Of a stretch of 64,000 bases of DNA, positions 53,340 to 62,820 are shown in pieces. The notes under the pieces are model-generated. The model saw only the letters and a program-made list of their open reading frames with translations, was not told where the DNA came from and did not search any database. The stretch lies in assembly GCA_020632885.1 (NCBI GenBank), contig JACKEQ010000018.1, forward strand, positions 1 to 64,000. The letters are read 5' to 3'. The DNA comes from Alphaproteobacteria bacterium (GTDB lineage Bacteria > Myxococcota_A > UBA796 > GCA-2862545). Position numbers and translations under genes: made by a program. Positions within the stretch are counted from its first letter, which is position 1; each line of letters starts with the position of its first letter.

Positions 53340-53416
53340 CGTGGGCTCCATCGTGTTGAACGCCCACTCCGACGGGCCCGATCGCCGGTCGATTCGTCGG
53401 AGCGCGTCCGCCGATG

Positions 53417-54682
53417 TCAGCGGTTGTCGTCCGGCAGCCGCAGCCTCACGGTGGTCCCCCGTCCCACCTCCGAGTCCATCTCCAGCCGTGCTCCCAGCGA
53501 GTCGGCGAGCCGCCGGCAGAGTGCGAGCCCGAGACCCACGCCCCCCACCTTGCGTGTGTACGAGCCGTCCACCTGGGTGAAGAGGTCGAACACCAGGGCC
53601 TGATCGACGGCGGCGATGCCGATTCCCGTGTCGCTCACGGCGATCTGGGGACCCTCGGCTCCACGCTCCGCGCGCAGCGTGATCCCACCCGTCTCCGTGA
53701 ACCGCACCGCGTTGTCCACGAGGTCGTTCAGGATGCGCTCCACGTTCCCCCGATGGGTGTGGGTCACGGTCCCGGCGCTGGCGTCCTCCACGGTGAGCGA
53801 CAGACCCTTGGCGCTCGCTGCGGCGCGGTGGGCCTCCGCCACGACGGTGAGGAGCTCGCCCAGGTGCACGGGCTCGGCCTCCGCGCGCATGCCGGCGTCG
53901 ATGCGCGCGAGCTCGAGGATGCGCTCCACCTGGGCGAGCAGGCGGCCGCCGGCGTCCTCGATGGCCGCGAGGTCCTCCTGCGCTTCGTCGGCGTCGAAGG
54001 TGTCCTCGAACAGCGCGTCGCGGAGCATCCCGGTGTAGCCGATGACCGCGTTGAGCGGCGTGCGGAGCTCGTGGGACATGGTGGCCAGGAAGATCGTCTT
54101 GGCCTCGTTGGCCGCCTCGGCGCGGTTGCGCTCCACCAGGAGCTGTCGGTTGGCCTCCCTCAGGTCCTCGTTCGCCCGCTCCACCTCGGCCTGGATGGCA
54201 CGATCGAGGCGGGAGTTGAAGAAGGTGACGCTGGCGACGATCACCAACAACCCGCCCATCGTGGGGAACTGGGCGGGATGCATCGGGGTGAGCGTGGCCC
54301 ACATGTAGACGAAGGAGACCGCTGCGACGCCCAGCAAGACGAGGATCCTGCGCGCGTCGCGGTGCATGGAGGCGAAGACGATCATCGCGGCGAGCATCCA
54401 CGACACAGGCCCCGCGCGGCCCGCGTAGGAGGTGCCGCCCACGATCAGGAGCGCGCTGAGCACGCAGAACAGATCGATGGCCAGCGGGAGCCTGCCACGG
54501 CGCGACAGCACGAGCCCTACGCCCGCGAGGCCCGCGCAGACGGAGGTGATGGCGAACACCAGCACGGTGAAGTCCCACCGGTCCTGGAGGAGCCCCGTGG
54601 CGAAGAAGATCGGGCTCATCGCGAGGAACGCCATGCAGGCGCGCTCGAACAGCTGCTCGCGTCGTCGGTCGCCGGTGCTCAC
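53417..54682 (-). CDS. Membrane sensor histidine kinase
   Basis: 421 residues from GTG. About five transmembrane helices (MAFLAMSPIFFATG to LLVIVASVTFF, residues 16-160) lead into a coiled coil, HisKA (TIFLATMSHELRTPLNAVIG) and HATPase with N-box NDLVDNAVRF, DTGIGI and GGVGLGLAL. Catalytic motifs are intact. No response regulator nearby. The start has only a weak ribosome site, so a few residues may be misplaced. Confidence 0.93.
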   Translation of the reverse strand: MSTGDRRREQLFERACMAFLAMSPIFFATGLLQDRWDFTVLVFAITSVCAGLAGVGLVLSRRGRLPLAIDLFCVLSALLIVGGTSYAGRAGPVSWMLAAMIVFASMHRDARRILVLLGVAAVSFVYMWATLTPMHPAQFPTMGGLLVIVASVTFFNSRLDRAIQAEVERANEDLREANRQLLVERNRAEAANEAKTIFLATMSHELRTPLNAVIGYTGMLRDALFEDTFDADEAQEDLAAIEDAGGRLLAQVERILELARIDAGMRAEAEPVHLGELLTVVAEAHRAAASAKGLSLTVEDASAGTVTHTHRGNVERILNDLVDNAVRFTETGGITLRAERGAEGPQIAVSDTGIGIAAVDQALVFDLFTQVDGSYTRKVGGVGLGLALCRRLADSLGARLEMDSEVGRGTTVRLRLPDDNR

Positions 54683-54764
54683 GGCACGACCATCGTCGCT
54701 CGACGGGCGGAATTCCACCTGGGATGTGTCTCGATCCGCGCCACACGGGCCCATCGACGCCGTT

Positions 54765-54778
54765 CGGGTGGCCACCCG
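54765..54778. promoter_or_regulatory. 14-bp perfect palindrome in divergent promoter gap
   Basis: CGGGTGGCCACCCG lies between the divergent histidine kinase and thrombospondin-type-3 genes, about 50 bases before the latter. It could be a homodimer operator; a -10-like GATAAT follows it about 15 bases later. Confidence 0.35.
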
Positions 54779-54829
54779 TTGCGCGCTCGCGGATAATCGC
54801 TATCGGGAGCCACCCACCCCGAGGTCCCG

Positions 54830-56824
54830 ATGTACCCCCTGCTCGTCCGGCTCGCCTTCGGTGGCGTCGTGGTCTCGGGCGACGACATCCGCGTCGCGTA
54901 CGACGACGACGGGCTCTGGAACTGGGACGTCCAGCAGAGCGGGTTCGAGGTGCGCGACCCCGCGACGAACACCTGGATCGACGTGACGTGGCCGATCACG
55001 CCGTGGGTCGCGTTCACCGTGGAGTTCGACAGCGCCGCGGGACCGCAGAAGTACAAGGTCGACACGTACACCCCGATCAACCAGCTCACCACGGTGTCCC
55101 TTCAGGAGACGTCGTACGGCAACCGCAAGGAGGTCCAGATCGTCTGGCTCGCGGGCCCCGTGCGGATCACGCGCACCGAGACGTGGAGCACGTCCGGCCA
55201 GGCGATGACGGTGTTCATCGTCGCGGAGAACACGGGCACCGGCACGCTCAACAACTTCCGGATGCAGGTGGCGGCCGACCCCGACCAGGACGTCGGGCCC
55301 TACGGCGAGTCCATGTGCGACACGCCCGGATCGGCCTGCAGCTACCACGAGGTCGACGACACGATCGATGCCGACACCGACGGGCTGAAGGACTACGTGT
55401 ACAGCGCCGGGTACTACAGCGGGCTCACGTTCGGCTTCGGTGCCTGCGACCCCGGCCTGGACGAGCTCGGCCACACGGCCTTCTACAGCGACGCCGACGG
55501 CGTGTACCTCGACCTCGAGGGGGCCGTGCAGGACTACAGCATCCACTGGCGGGCGCGCGAGAACGTCTTCTCGCCGGGCGAGATCATCGGGCGCGGGGTC
55601 GTGGTCACCTACGCCACCACCCACGAGCTCGCCGGGAGCCGGTACGTCTTCGGGCGCTCCGTGTGCAACGAGCCCGACTTCGACCAGGACGGCCACTACG
55701 ACCCCTACTTCGGGGGTGACGACTGCGACGACTTCGATCCGGCCGCGCACCCGGGCGGCACCGAGGTCGCAAACGACGGTGTGGATCAGGACTGCGACGG
55801 CCAGGACCTCGTCACGTACGACTGCTTCCAGGACCTCGACGGCGACGGCTACGGCAGCACGCTGTCGACGGACAGCGCGGACGCCGACTGCACCGATCCG
55901 GGCGAGGCCTCCAACGACGACGACTGCGACGACACGCAGAGCACCGTGCACCCGGGCAGCACCGAGATCCCCAACGACGGCGTCGACCAGGACTGCAACG
56001 GGCAGGACCTCATCGACACCTCGGCGGACGACACCGACGGTGACGGGCTCACGGACGCCGACGAGACCAACATCTACGGCACCGACCCCAACGACCCCGA
56101 CACCGACCTCGACGGCCTGGGCGACGGTGCGGAGGTCATCCTCCACGGCACGGACCCGCTGGACGCGGACACGGACAACGACCGGTTGATCGATGGCGGC
56201 GAGGTGAACGGGCAGGGCACGGACCCCCTGGACGCGGACACCGACGACGACGGCATCGAGGACGGCACCGAGGTCTTCGACTGGGGCACGGACCCCCGGC
56301 TGCCGGACTCCGACGGCGACGGGCTCTCGGACGGCGCCGAGGTGAGCGGCAGCCCCACCGTGCCCCCGACGCTGCCCATGGACCCCGACACCGACGGCGA
56401 CGGCCTCCTGGACGGCGCGGAGGTCGAAGCGGGCACGAACCCGACGGACTCGGACTCCGACGACGACACCCTGTTCGACGGCGCCGAGGTGAACGACGTG
56501 GGCACGAACCCGCTCGACCCCGACACCGACGACGACGGCATGGACGACGGCACCGAGGTGGGCGTGGGGGCCAACCCGTTCAACCCCGACACCGATGGCG
56601 ACGGCATCCTGGACGGCCCGGACGGCCTCGACGACGAGGACGGCGACGGCATCATCGACGTGCTGGACCCCCTCGTGCCCGAGGAGCCCCGCCCGCCGCC
56701 GGTCCCCGAGCAGCCGGACGTCGTGTACCTGCCCACGGGGGGCTGCACGTCCGGGTGCGACGACACCGGGGGTCTCGAGGGGCTCCTCGCGCCCGTGCGG
56801 CTGCTCGGGAGGCGCGCGCGGTGA
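54830..56824 (+). CDS. MopE-like and thrombospondin type-3 surface protein with C-terminal tag
   Basis: 664 residues. The first 290 form an unrecognised beta domain. Near 300 and 380 come two metal-binding motifs of the MopE type (DCDDFDPAAHPGGTEV then NDGVDQDCDG). Residues 400-620 are thrombospondin type-3 calcium loops (DTDGDGLTDADETN, DTDGDGLLDGAEV). The C-terminus has two Cys residues (GGCTSGCDD), a hydrophobic helix and Arg residues, similar to a MYXO-CTERM tag though less canonical. Its stop overlaps the GTG of the OmpA-like gene by four bases (GTGA). Confidence 0.88.
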   Translation: MYPLLVRLAFGGVVVSGDDIRVAYDDDGLWNWDVQQSGFEVRDPATNTWIDVTWPITPWVAFTVEFDSAAGPQKYKVDTYTPINQLTTVSLQETSYGNRKEVQIVWLAGPVRITRTETWSTSGQAMTVFIVAENTGTGTLNNFRMQVAADPDQDVGPYGESMCDTPGSACSYHEVDDTIDADTDGLKDYVYSAGYYSGLTFGFGACDPGLDELGHTAFYSDADGVYLDLEGAVQDYSIHWRARENVFSPGEIIGRGVVVTYATTHELAGSRYVFGRSVCNEPDFDQDGHYDPYFGGDDCDDFDPAAHPGGTEVANDGVDQDCDGQDLVTYDCFQDLDGDGYGSTLSTDSADADCTDPGEASNDDDCDDTQSTVHPGSTEIPNDGVDQDCNGQDLIDTSADDTDGDGLTDADETNIYGTDPNDPDTDLDGLGDGAEVILHGTDPLDADTDNDRLIDGGEVNGQGTDPLDADTDDDGIEDGTEVFDWGTDPRLPDSDGDGLSDGAEVSGSPTVPPTLPMDPDTDGDGLLDGAEVEAGTNPTDSDSDDDTLFDGAEVNDVGTNPLDPDTDDDGMDDGTEVGVGANPFNPDTDGDGILDGPDGLDDEDGDGIIDVLDPLVPEEPRPPPVPEQPDVVYLPTGGCTSGCDDTGGLEGLLAPVRLLGRRAR

Positions 56825-58593
56825 TCGGCCTGCTCACCGTCGCCTCTGCCCAGACCACGGCGAACGTGCAGCACTTCGGCCCCACGGGTGCGGCCCAGGG
56901 CTTCGCCAGCGTGCCGAGCGCGCGCCAGCTCCGCGGCAGGGGCGGCGCCTTCGAGGCCATCGCGGACTACGCGCACCGGCCCCTGCAGCGCTCCGCCCTC
57001 GTCGACGGCGTGCTCCAGCGGGACGCCGGCGCCATCGACTCGCTGTTCGCCTTCCATGCCCGCGCGGCCTACGGCGTCACGGACTTCCTGGAGCTGGCCG
57101 TGGACGCGCCGTTCCTCCAGGTGACCTCGACGGATCAGGCCATCCTGGACCTCGGGGGGCAGAGCACCATCCTGGCCACGGGCGACCTCTGTCTCTCGGC
57201 GTCGGTGCGGCCGCTCTCGGAGGCGGCCGTCGGCGTCGCGCTGGTGCCGTTCGCCACGCTGCCCTCGGGCTCCGCGGGCGCGTTCCTGTCGTTCAGCGAG
57301 CCCACGTTCGGCGGGCGCCTCGTGGTCTCCAAGGCCGTCGAGCCCGTGCACGTCGCGGCGAACGTGGGCTACCGCGTGGTGCGCACCGGCGGCTACCTCG
57401 ACACGACGGTGGGCATCGACGACGAGGTCCTGTACGGCGGGGGGCTCGGGTTCACGCTGCTCCCGGACCGCGCGCGCTTCAACGTGGAGGTCGTGGGGTC
57501 GCAGGTGGTGGGGAAGGCCCGGCAGCTCGCGAACCCGAGCCCGATCCAGGGGGCTCTGCACGCGCCCCTCGAGCTGCTCGGCGACGCGCGGGTGGACCTC
57601 GACAACGGCGTGTCGCTGGTGTTCGGTGGCGGCCCCGGCCTGTCGCCCGCCGTGGGCACGCCCACCTTCCGGGCCTTCGTGGGGCTCGGCTGGCGCACGC
57701 CACCCGACCGCGACTCCGACGGCGACGGGTTCCTCGACCGGTTCGACGGCTGCGAGGAGCAGCCCGAGGACCCGGACGGCTTCCAGGACGAGGACGGCTG
57801 CCCGGACCCCGACAACGACGCCGACACCATCCCCGATCGCCGCGACCGCTGCCCGATGGAGCCCGAGGACTTCGACAGCTACCAGGACACCGACGGCTGT
57901 CCCGAGCCCGACAACGACCTCGACGGCATCCCGGACGGCGCGGACGGCTGCCCCATGCAGCCCGAGGACGTCGATGGGGTCGACGACTTCGACGGCTGCC
58001 CGGACTACGCGACGATGGTCGTGGACACCGACGGGGACGGCGTGCAGGACCAGCTCGACAACTGCATCTCGCGTCCCGAGGACTACGACGGCTTCCTCGA
58101 CACGGACGGCTGTCCGGACCCCGACAACGACGTCGACTACATCCCCGACACCATCGACCTCTGCCCGCTCGAGCCCGAGACCGTGAACGGCTTCCAGGAC
58201 GAGGACGGCTGCCCGGACACGGCGCTGGTCACCCTGACCGCCGAGCAGATCATCATCCACGAGCAGGTGAACTTCATCACCGGGAAGGCCGTGATCATCG
58301 AGTCCAGCCACCCGCTGCTCGAGGCCGTGCTGCAGATCCTCGTGGACCACCCCGAGATCCTGCGCGTGAAGATCGAGGGGCACACCGACAGCCGCGGGAG
58401 CAACGCCTACAACCTCGACCTGTCCACCAAGCGGGCGAACGCCATCCGCGACTTCCTCGTCCAGCGCGGCGTGGAGCCGTCCCGCCTGGAGGCCGAGGGC
58501 TTCGGCGAGTTCTCGCCGCTGGTCCCCAACGACTCGGAGGAGAACATGCTGCTCAACCGGCGCGTGGAGTTCCACATCCTGGAGCAGCGGTGA
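56821..58593 (+). CDS. OmpA-family outer membrane protein with thrombospondin type-3 repeats
   Basis: 590 residues from a GTG overlapping the previous stop. The signal is MIGLLTVASA. Residues 15-295 look like an outer-membrane beta-barrel. Residues 300-460 are Cys-containing type-3 calcium loops (DEDGCPDPDND repeats). Residues 475-590 are an OmpA peptidoglycan-binding domain (NFITGKAVIIESSHPLLEAV, IEGHTDSRGSNAYNLDLS, NRRVEFHI). It ties the outer membrane to the cell wall. It sits in a translationally coupled trio with the MopE/TSP3 protein upstream and a serine hydrolase downstream. Confidence 0.93.
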   Translation: MIGLLTVASAQTTANVQHFGPTGAAQGFASVPSARQLRGRGGAFEAIADYAHRPLQRSALVDGVLQRDAGAIDSLFAFHARAAYGVTDFLELAVDAPFLQVTSTDQAILDLGGQSTILATGDLCLSASVRPLSEAAVGVALVPFATLPSGSAGAFLSFSEPTFGGRLVVSKAVEPVHVAANVGYRVVRTGGYLDTTVGIDDEVLYGGGLGFTLLPDRARFNVEVVGSQVVGKARQLANPSPIQGALHAPLELLGDARVDLDNGVSLVFGGGPGLSPAVGTPTFRAFVGLGWRTPPDRDSDGDGFLDRFDGCEEQPEDPDGFQDEDGCPDPDNDADTIPDRRDRCPMEPEDFDSYQDTDGCPEPDNDLDGIPDGADGCPMQPEDVDGVDDFDGCPDYATMVVDTDGDGVQDQLDNCISRPEDYDGFLDTDGCPDPDNDVDYIPDTIDLCPLEPETVNGFQDEDGCPDTALVTLTAEQIIIHEQVNFITGKAVIIESSHPLLEAVLQILVDHPEILRVKIEGHTDSRGSNAYNLDLSTKRANAIRDFLVQRGVEPSRLEAEGFGEFSPLVPNDSEENMLLNRRVEFHILEQR

Positions 58594-59804
58594 GCGGGCT
58601 CGGCGGCGTGGTGGCACCCGGCTACGAGCCCGTGCTCGCGGCCTTCCGCGAGAACTTCGCCAAGCGTGACGAGACCGGCGCGAGTGTGGTCGTCTACGTG
58701 GGCGGCGAGAAGGTCGTGGATCTGCACGGCGGCGTGCGCGACCGCACCGCGCGGGCTCCGTGGGACGACCAGACGCTCCAGATCCTCTTCAGCGCGACGA
58801 AGGGCCTCGTCGCCACCTGCTTCCTCGTGCTCCGCGACCGCGTCGGGTTCGACCTCGACGCCCCCGTCGCCTCGGTGTGGTCGGGCTTCGGCGCCGCGGG
58901 CAAGGAGGGCATCACCATCGCCCAGATCCTCGATCACACCGCGGGTCTCGTGGCCATCGACCGCCCGCTGTCCCTCGACGATCTGGAGGGCTGGTCCACC
59001 GACCGCTCGCCCGGCCGGGTGCTCGACGCCCTCGAGAGCCAGGCACCCGTGTGGGAGCCGGGCACGTCCCAGGGCTACCACGCCATCTCCTACGGCCTGT
59101 TCGCGGGTGAGCTCTTCAAGCGGCTCGCGGGCGAGACCGTCGGGAGCTTCCTGCGCCGCGAGGTGGCCGGTCCCCTCGGAGCGGACGTGTGGCTCGGGCT
59201 CCCGGCCAGCCAGGAGCGGCGCGTGGCCACGCTCTACCCCAATGGGCCGGCCGCGTTCTTCAGATCCATCCTGCCTGCGGTCGTCGCTGGCTCGTCGGTG
59301 GAGGGTCGGATCTACAGGCGCTTCCTCGACCCCCGGAGCCTGACCCGCCGGGCGTTCGCGAACCCCGCTGCGCTCGGCGTGCGCGGCGTCCGCAACTTCG
59401 ACACGGCACGCGTGCGGGCGATGGAGCTGCCCTGGGCGTCGGGGGTCGGCAGCGCGGACGGCCTGGCGCGGGTCTACGCGGCCCTGGCGTCGGGCGGGCT
59501 CGTCTCGCCGGGCGCCGTGGCGTCCGTCGCCGCGCGGCGCTCGTGGGCCTGGGACCGCGTGCTCTGCAAGCCCATCGGGTTCTCGCTCGGCTTCGTGAAG
59601 GACGAGCCCCACCTGTTCAGCCCGAACCCGCACACCTTCGGGCATCCCGGCGCGGGCGGCACGCTGGGCTTCGCCGACCCGGACGCCGGCATCGGGTTCG
59701 GGTACACCATGAACCGCATGGACCACCGGCTGCGCAGCCCGCGCGCCCTGGCCCTGGCCCACGCCCTCTACACCTCTCCGGGCCTCAGACGAGCTTCCCG
59801 TTGA
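58590..59804 (+). CDS. Beta-lactamase-family serine hydrolase (class C/EstB-like)
   Basis: 404 residues from a GTG overlapping the OmpA stop (GTGA). Catalytic SxxK is SATKG (Ser near 68). GYHAISYGLFAGEL supplies the second-motif Tyr, and GHPGAGG the third motif. No signal peptide. Family members are esterases, D-amino-acid or peptide hydrolases, and only some are true beta-lactamases; the substrate is open. The 3' end overlaps the opposed DUF4870 gene by 20 bases. Confidence 0.9.
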   Translation: MSGLGGVVAPGYEPVLAAFRENFAKRDETGASVVVYVGGEKVVDLHGGVRDRTARAPWDDQTLQILFSATKGLVATCFLVLRDRVGFDLDAPVASVWSGFGAAGKEGITIAQILDHTAGLVAIDRPLSLDDLEGWSTDRSPGRVLDALESQAPVWEPGTSQGYHAISYGLFAGELFKRLAGETVGSFLRREVAGPLGADVWLGLPASQERRVATLYPNGPAAFFRSILPAVVAGSSVEGRIYRRFLDPRSLTRRAFANPAALGVRGVRNFDTARVRAMELPWASGVGSADGLARVYAALASGGLVSPGAVASVAARRSWAWDRVLCKPIGFSLGFVKDEPHLFSPNPHTFGHPGAGGTLGFADPDAGIGFGYTMNRMDHRLRSPRALALAHALYTSPGLRRASR

Positions 59805-60174
59805 ACCCGAAGCCCGAGATGAACGGGTAGCCGGACCACTCGCCCTCGCGGGCGCGCAGCCCCACGTAGAGCCCGTACAGCCAGAAGAACGGCAGGAGCA
59901 GGCCACCCATGCCGCACGAGAGGCTGATGACCAGGAGCGTGATCCAGGCGTACCAGAACGCCTGGGCCGCGTGGTAGGCGGCGAACTCGTCGGACCTGCG
60001 CTTCACGAGCCAGATGCACAGCGGGCCCACGAAGCTCGTGAGGATCGGGGACGCGTGGGCCAGCAGCGCCCAGAGCATGCCGTCGTCCGTCGGCATCCCG
60101 CGGGTGGACGTGTCGCCCGCCATGCGCGGTCGGATCGGCGGCGGCCCGGGCGGAGGTCGGTGCAACGGCGGCAT
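59785..60174 (-). CDS. DUF4870 membrane protein
   Basis: 129 residues from the ATG chosen; 60123 is an alternative start. A Pro-rich N-terminus is followed by three hydrophobic helices (LAHASPILTSFVGPLCIWLV, AQAFWYAWITLLVISLS, GGLLLPFFWLYGLYVGLRA), with the pattern MLWALLAHxSP and YHAAQAF typical of DUF4870/Tic20-like small membrane proteins. Role unknown; such proteins often accompany membrane-associated metabolism. Confidence 0.82.
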   Translation of the reverse strand: MPPLHRPPPGPPPIRPRMAGDTSTRGMPTDDGMLWALLAHASPILTSFVGPLCIWLVKRRSDEFAAYHAAQAFWYAWITLLVISLSCGMGGLLLPFFWLYGLYVGLRAREGEWSGYPFISGFGFNGKLV

Positions 60175-60196
60175 GGAGATGGGATACCATGCGGCC

Positions 60197-61255
60197 ATGC
60201 GCGCTGTCGTCCTCCTCCTCCTGGCCTCCGCCTGCAAGGCGCCCCTCGAGCCCATCGAGGAGCCGCTGGACGCGCTCCTCGAGCACGGCCCGTACTCCGC
60301 GGGCTACACCGAGCGGTCGATCACCTACGATCCCGGCGATGGCCCGCGGGAGATCCGGCTGGCCGTCTGGTACCCGAGCGACGCACCGGAGCTCCCGGGC
60401 TTCCGGTACGACGGCATCTGGCCCGCCGGTGAGGTCGCGGTCGACGGGGCCGTGGCGGCCGGCACCTTCCCGCTGGCCATCTACTCCCACGGCCACCAGG
60501 GCTATGCGGAGGCCTCCTCGAACATCCTGGCGCGCGCCGTGTCCCACGGCATGGTCGTGGTGGCCCCCGAGCACCTCGGCAACACGACGTTCAGCGGCGA
60601 TCGCACCACCGACATCTACTGGAAGCGCCCCGCCGACATCTCGGCCACCCTGGACCACGTGCTCTCCACGGACTTCCCGCTCGCGGGCTCCCTCTCGGAC
60701 GCGCCGATCCTCGGTCTCGGGCACAGCTTCGGTGGCTACACGATGGAGGCCGTGACGGGCGCCACGTACGCCACGTCCACGCTCTTCCCGGCCTGCGCGG
60801 CGGGGGAGGACAGCCCGTTCTGCTCCACGATGACGCCCGACCAGGAGGCCCGCTTCGTGGCGGGCTTCCACGACGACCGTGTCGACGCGCTCCTCGCGAT
60901 GGCCCCGGGCGACTTCCGCCTCTTCGAGACCAGCGGGCTCGGTGCCATCGGTGTGCCCGTGTTCCTGCTCACCGGAGGCCTCGACGACGTGCAGCAGGGC
61001 GATCTCCAGTGGTCGGGGCTCGACAGGCAGGGCGACTTCCGCGCGCACCTCGACGACTACGGCCACCTCGCCTTCACGGACTTCGCGCCCGATGGCCTCC
61101 CGGACGTCTACCCGGAGACCGCCTGGTCCGTGCTCGGGGCCTGGGTGGTGGCCTTCCAGCGCCACATCGTGGGGGACGCCAGCGTGGAGCCGCTGTTCAC
61201 GGGCGAGGACCCGCCGTTCGGCTCGAGCACCACGCTGTTCATCGGAGGGCGATGA
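60197..61255 (+). CDS. Alpha/beta-hydrolase lipoprotein, PAF-acetylhydrolase-like
   Basis: 352 residues. Signal MRAVVLLLLASAC. The fold follows platelet-activating-factor acetylhydrolase/dienelactone-hydrolase relatives: REIRLAVWYPSDAPE, PLAIYSHGHQGYAE (oxyanion), LGLGHSFGGYTMEAV with the Ser nucleophile, VPVFLLTGGLDD (acid) and DYGHLAFTDF (His). All triad elements are visible. It probably cleaves esters of phospholipids or small carboxylates at the cell surface. It shares a promoter gap with the divergent DUF4870 gene and overlaps the opposed kinase gene by 17 bases. Confidence 0.9.
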   Translation: MRAVVLLLLASACKAPLEPIEEPLDALLEHGPYSAGYTERSITYDPGDGPREIRLAVWYPSDAPELPGFRYDGIWPAGEVAVDGAVAAGTFPLAIYSHGHQGYAEASSNILARAVSHGMVVVAPEHLGNTTFSGDRTTDIYWKRPADISATLDHVLSTDFPLAGSLSDAPILGLGHSFGGYTMEAVTGATYATSTLFPACAAGEDSPFCSTMTPDQEARFVAGFHDDRVDALLAMAPGDFRLFETSGLGAIGVPVFLLTGGLDDVQQGDLQWSGLDRQGDFRAHLDDYGHLAFTDFAPDGLPDVYPETAWSVLGAWVVAFQRHIVGDASVEPLFTGEDPPFGSSTTLFIGGR

Positions 61256-62771
61256 GCGCCGCCAGGCCGAGCGCGATGCCGCCGATGACGGTGAGCAGCA
61301 CGAGCAGCAGCACGTTGGCGTAGATGGCACCCCGATCGTCGGCGCTGGGGCCGGCCGGGCGGGGAGCCGAGTCGCGGGGGGCTGCGGGGACCTGGGACGC
61401 CCGGGTGTCGATGCCGATGGCCCGCCGCAGCTCGTCGAGGTCGATCGGGAGGGTGGGCTCGGTCGTGCGGGCGTCCGCCTCCTCGTCGTCGGGGGGCGCC
61501 GGGGCTGACGGGGGCGCCACGGGCGGGGGATTCGTGGGCTCGGTGGGGGCGTCCGCCGGTGGCGCCACGATGCGCTCGTCGCTGCCGGTGGGCGTGGACG
61601 TCGCCGCGTTCAGGGAGTCGATGGCCTCGTGGAGGGTCACGTCGTCCGGCCCGGGGGCACCGCGCCGTTCGGGCAGGGGGACGGGCGGCGGCACGGTGAC
61701 CTCGGTCTCCATGAGCTCGTCGCGCGTGAAGGGTGCCGAGTAGTCGCTGCGCGGCGCCACCTGGATGCGCTCGGGTGTGATGTCGTCGTCTTCCACCACG
61801 AGGGCCTCGGGGCGCACCGGCACGTCCACGCGACGCCCGGTCCAGTCGCCCTCGCCGGGGTGCACCACGGCCCACTCCCGCGTGCGAGCCCAGTCCTTCA
61901 GGGAGGCGCCCCCGATGTGGTCCGCGAGGGCCTGGCAGAGGGCCGCCACGTCCTCGGGCGTCGGGCGCCGGGCGGGGTCCCGGTCCACGAGCTTGTGGAT
62001 CAGGTTCATCGTCTTGGCGTCGGTCGTGTCGGGGAGCTCCTCGAGACGCTCGGCGATGTACGCCGCATAGCGGTCGTTCCCGGGGATCGACAGCAGCATC
62101 ATCTCGCGCATGGAGAGGTGCTCGAAGAGCCGACGGTAGGCGAGCCCCTCGTAGAGGATGCAGCCCATCGCGAACACGTCGACGGACGGGTGGGGAACGA
62201 GCTCGCTGTCGAAGCGCTCGGGCGCCATGTAGCGGTAGGAGCCCATCACCGTGTTGGTGGCCGTGTGGGCCTCACGCCGCATCTCGGTGGCGAGCGCCAC
62301 GCCGAAGTCGAGGATCTTCACGCTCCCGTCGGGCCGGACGCGGAGGTTCTCGGGCTTGATGTCGCGGTGCACGAGCCGCATGGGCTTGTGGGTGTCCTTG
62401 CTCGGGGCGTTCCACGCCTCCGACAGCGCGGAGGCCACCTGGGTCAGCACCTCGAGCAACGCCCGGGCCGGCATCCCGTCGAGCACGCAGCGATCGAGGT
62501 CCTCGCCGGGCACGTACTCGGCCACCATCGCCACGTGGCCCTCGATCTCGGTGAGGTCGAAGACCCGGAGGATGTTGGGATGGTGGATCGCGCCGAGCAG
62601 GCGGGCCTCGTCACGGAGCCGCCGCTGGGCGTCCGATCCCTTCTGGACCGTCGAGTTGAGGAGCTTCACGGCGACGACGCGCTCCCCGCCGTCGGGCAGG
62701 GCCAGGCTGGCCCGGTACACCTCGCCGTACCCGCCGCGCCCGAGCCGCTCGTGGAACAGGATCTCGCTCAT
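61239..62771 (-). CDS. Eukaryotic-type Ser/Thr protein kinase, single C-terminal membrane anchor
   Basis: 510 residues. The kinase domain (about 6-270) has a glycine loop GRGGYGEV, VAVKLLN, catalytic LVHRDIKPEN (near 138), DFGVAL and MAPERFD, all intact. A 200-residue Pro/Thr/Asp-rich linker follows, ending in one transmembrane helix (LLLVLLTVIGGIALGLAALI). Such kinases are abundant in myxobacteria. Substrates are unknown. The FHA-GGDEF protein earlier in the window is a type of protein that reads such phosphorylation, but no direct evidence ties them. Confidence 0.95.
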   Translation of the reverse strand: MSEILFHERLGRGGYGEVYRASLALPDGGERVVAVKLLNSTVQKGSDAQRRLRDEARLLGAIHHPNILRVFDLTEIEGHVAMVAEYVPGEDLDRCVLDGMPARALLEVLTQVASALSEAWNAPSKDTHKPMRLVHRDIKPENLRVRPDGSVKILDFGVALATEMRREAHTATNTVMGSYRYMAPERFDSELVPHPSVDVFAMGCILYEGLAYRRLFEHLSMREMMLLSIPGNDRYAAYIAERLEELPDTTDAKTMNLIHKLVDRDPARRPTPEDVAALCQALADHIGGASLKDWARTREWAVVHPGEGDWTGRRVDVPVRPEALVVEDDDITPERIQVAPRSDYSAPFTRDELMETEVTVPPPVPLPERRGAPGPDDVTLHEAIDSLNAATSTPTGSDERIVAPPADAPTEPTNPPPVAPPSAPAPPDDEEADARTTEPTLPIDLDELRRAIGIDTRASQVPAAPRDSAPRPAGPSADDRGAIYANVLLLVLLTVIGGIALGLAALIALR

Positions 62772-62820
62772 CGGCGCAGCATCGCACAGGAGTCGATAGG
62801 TTGGCGGACCCGGAGGCCGC

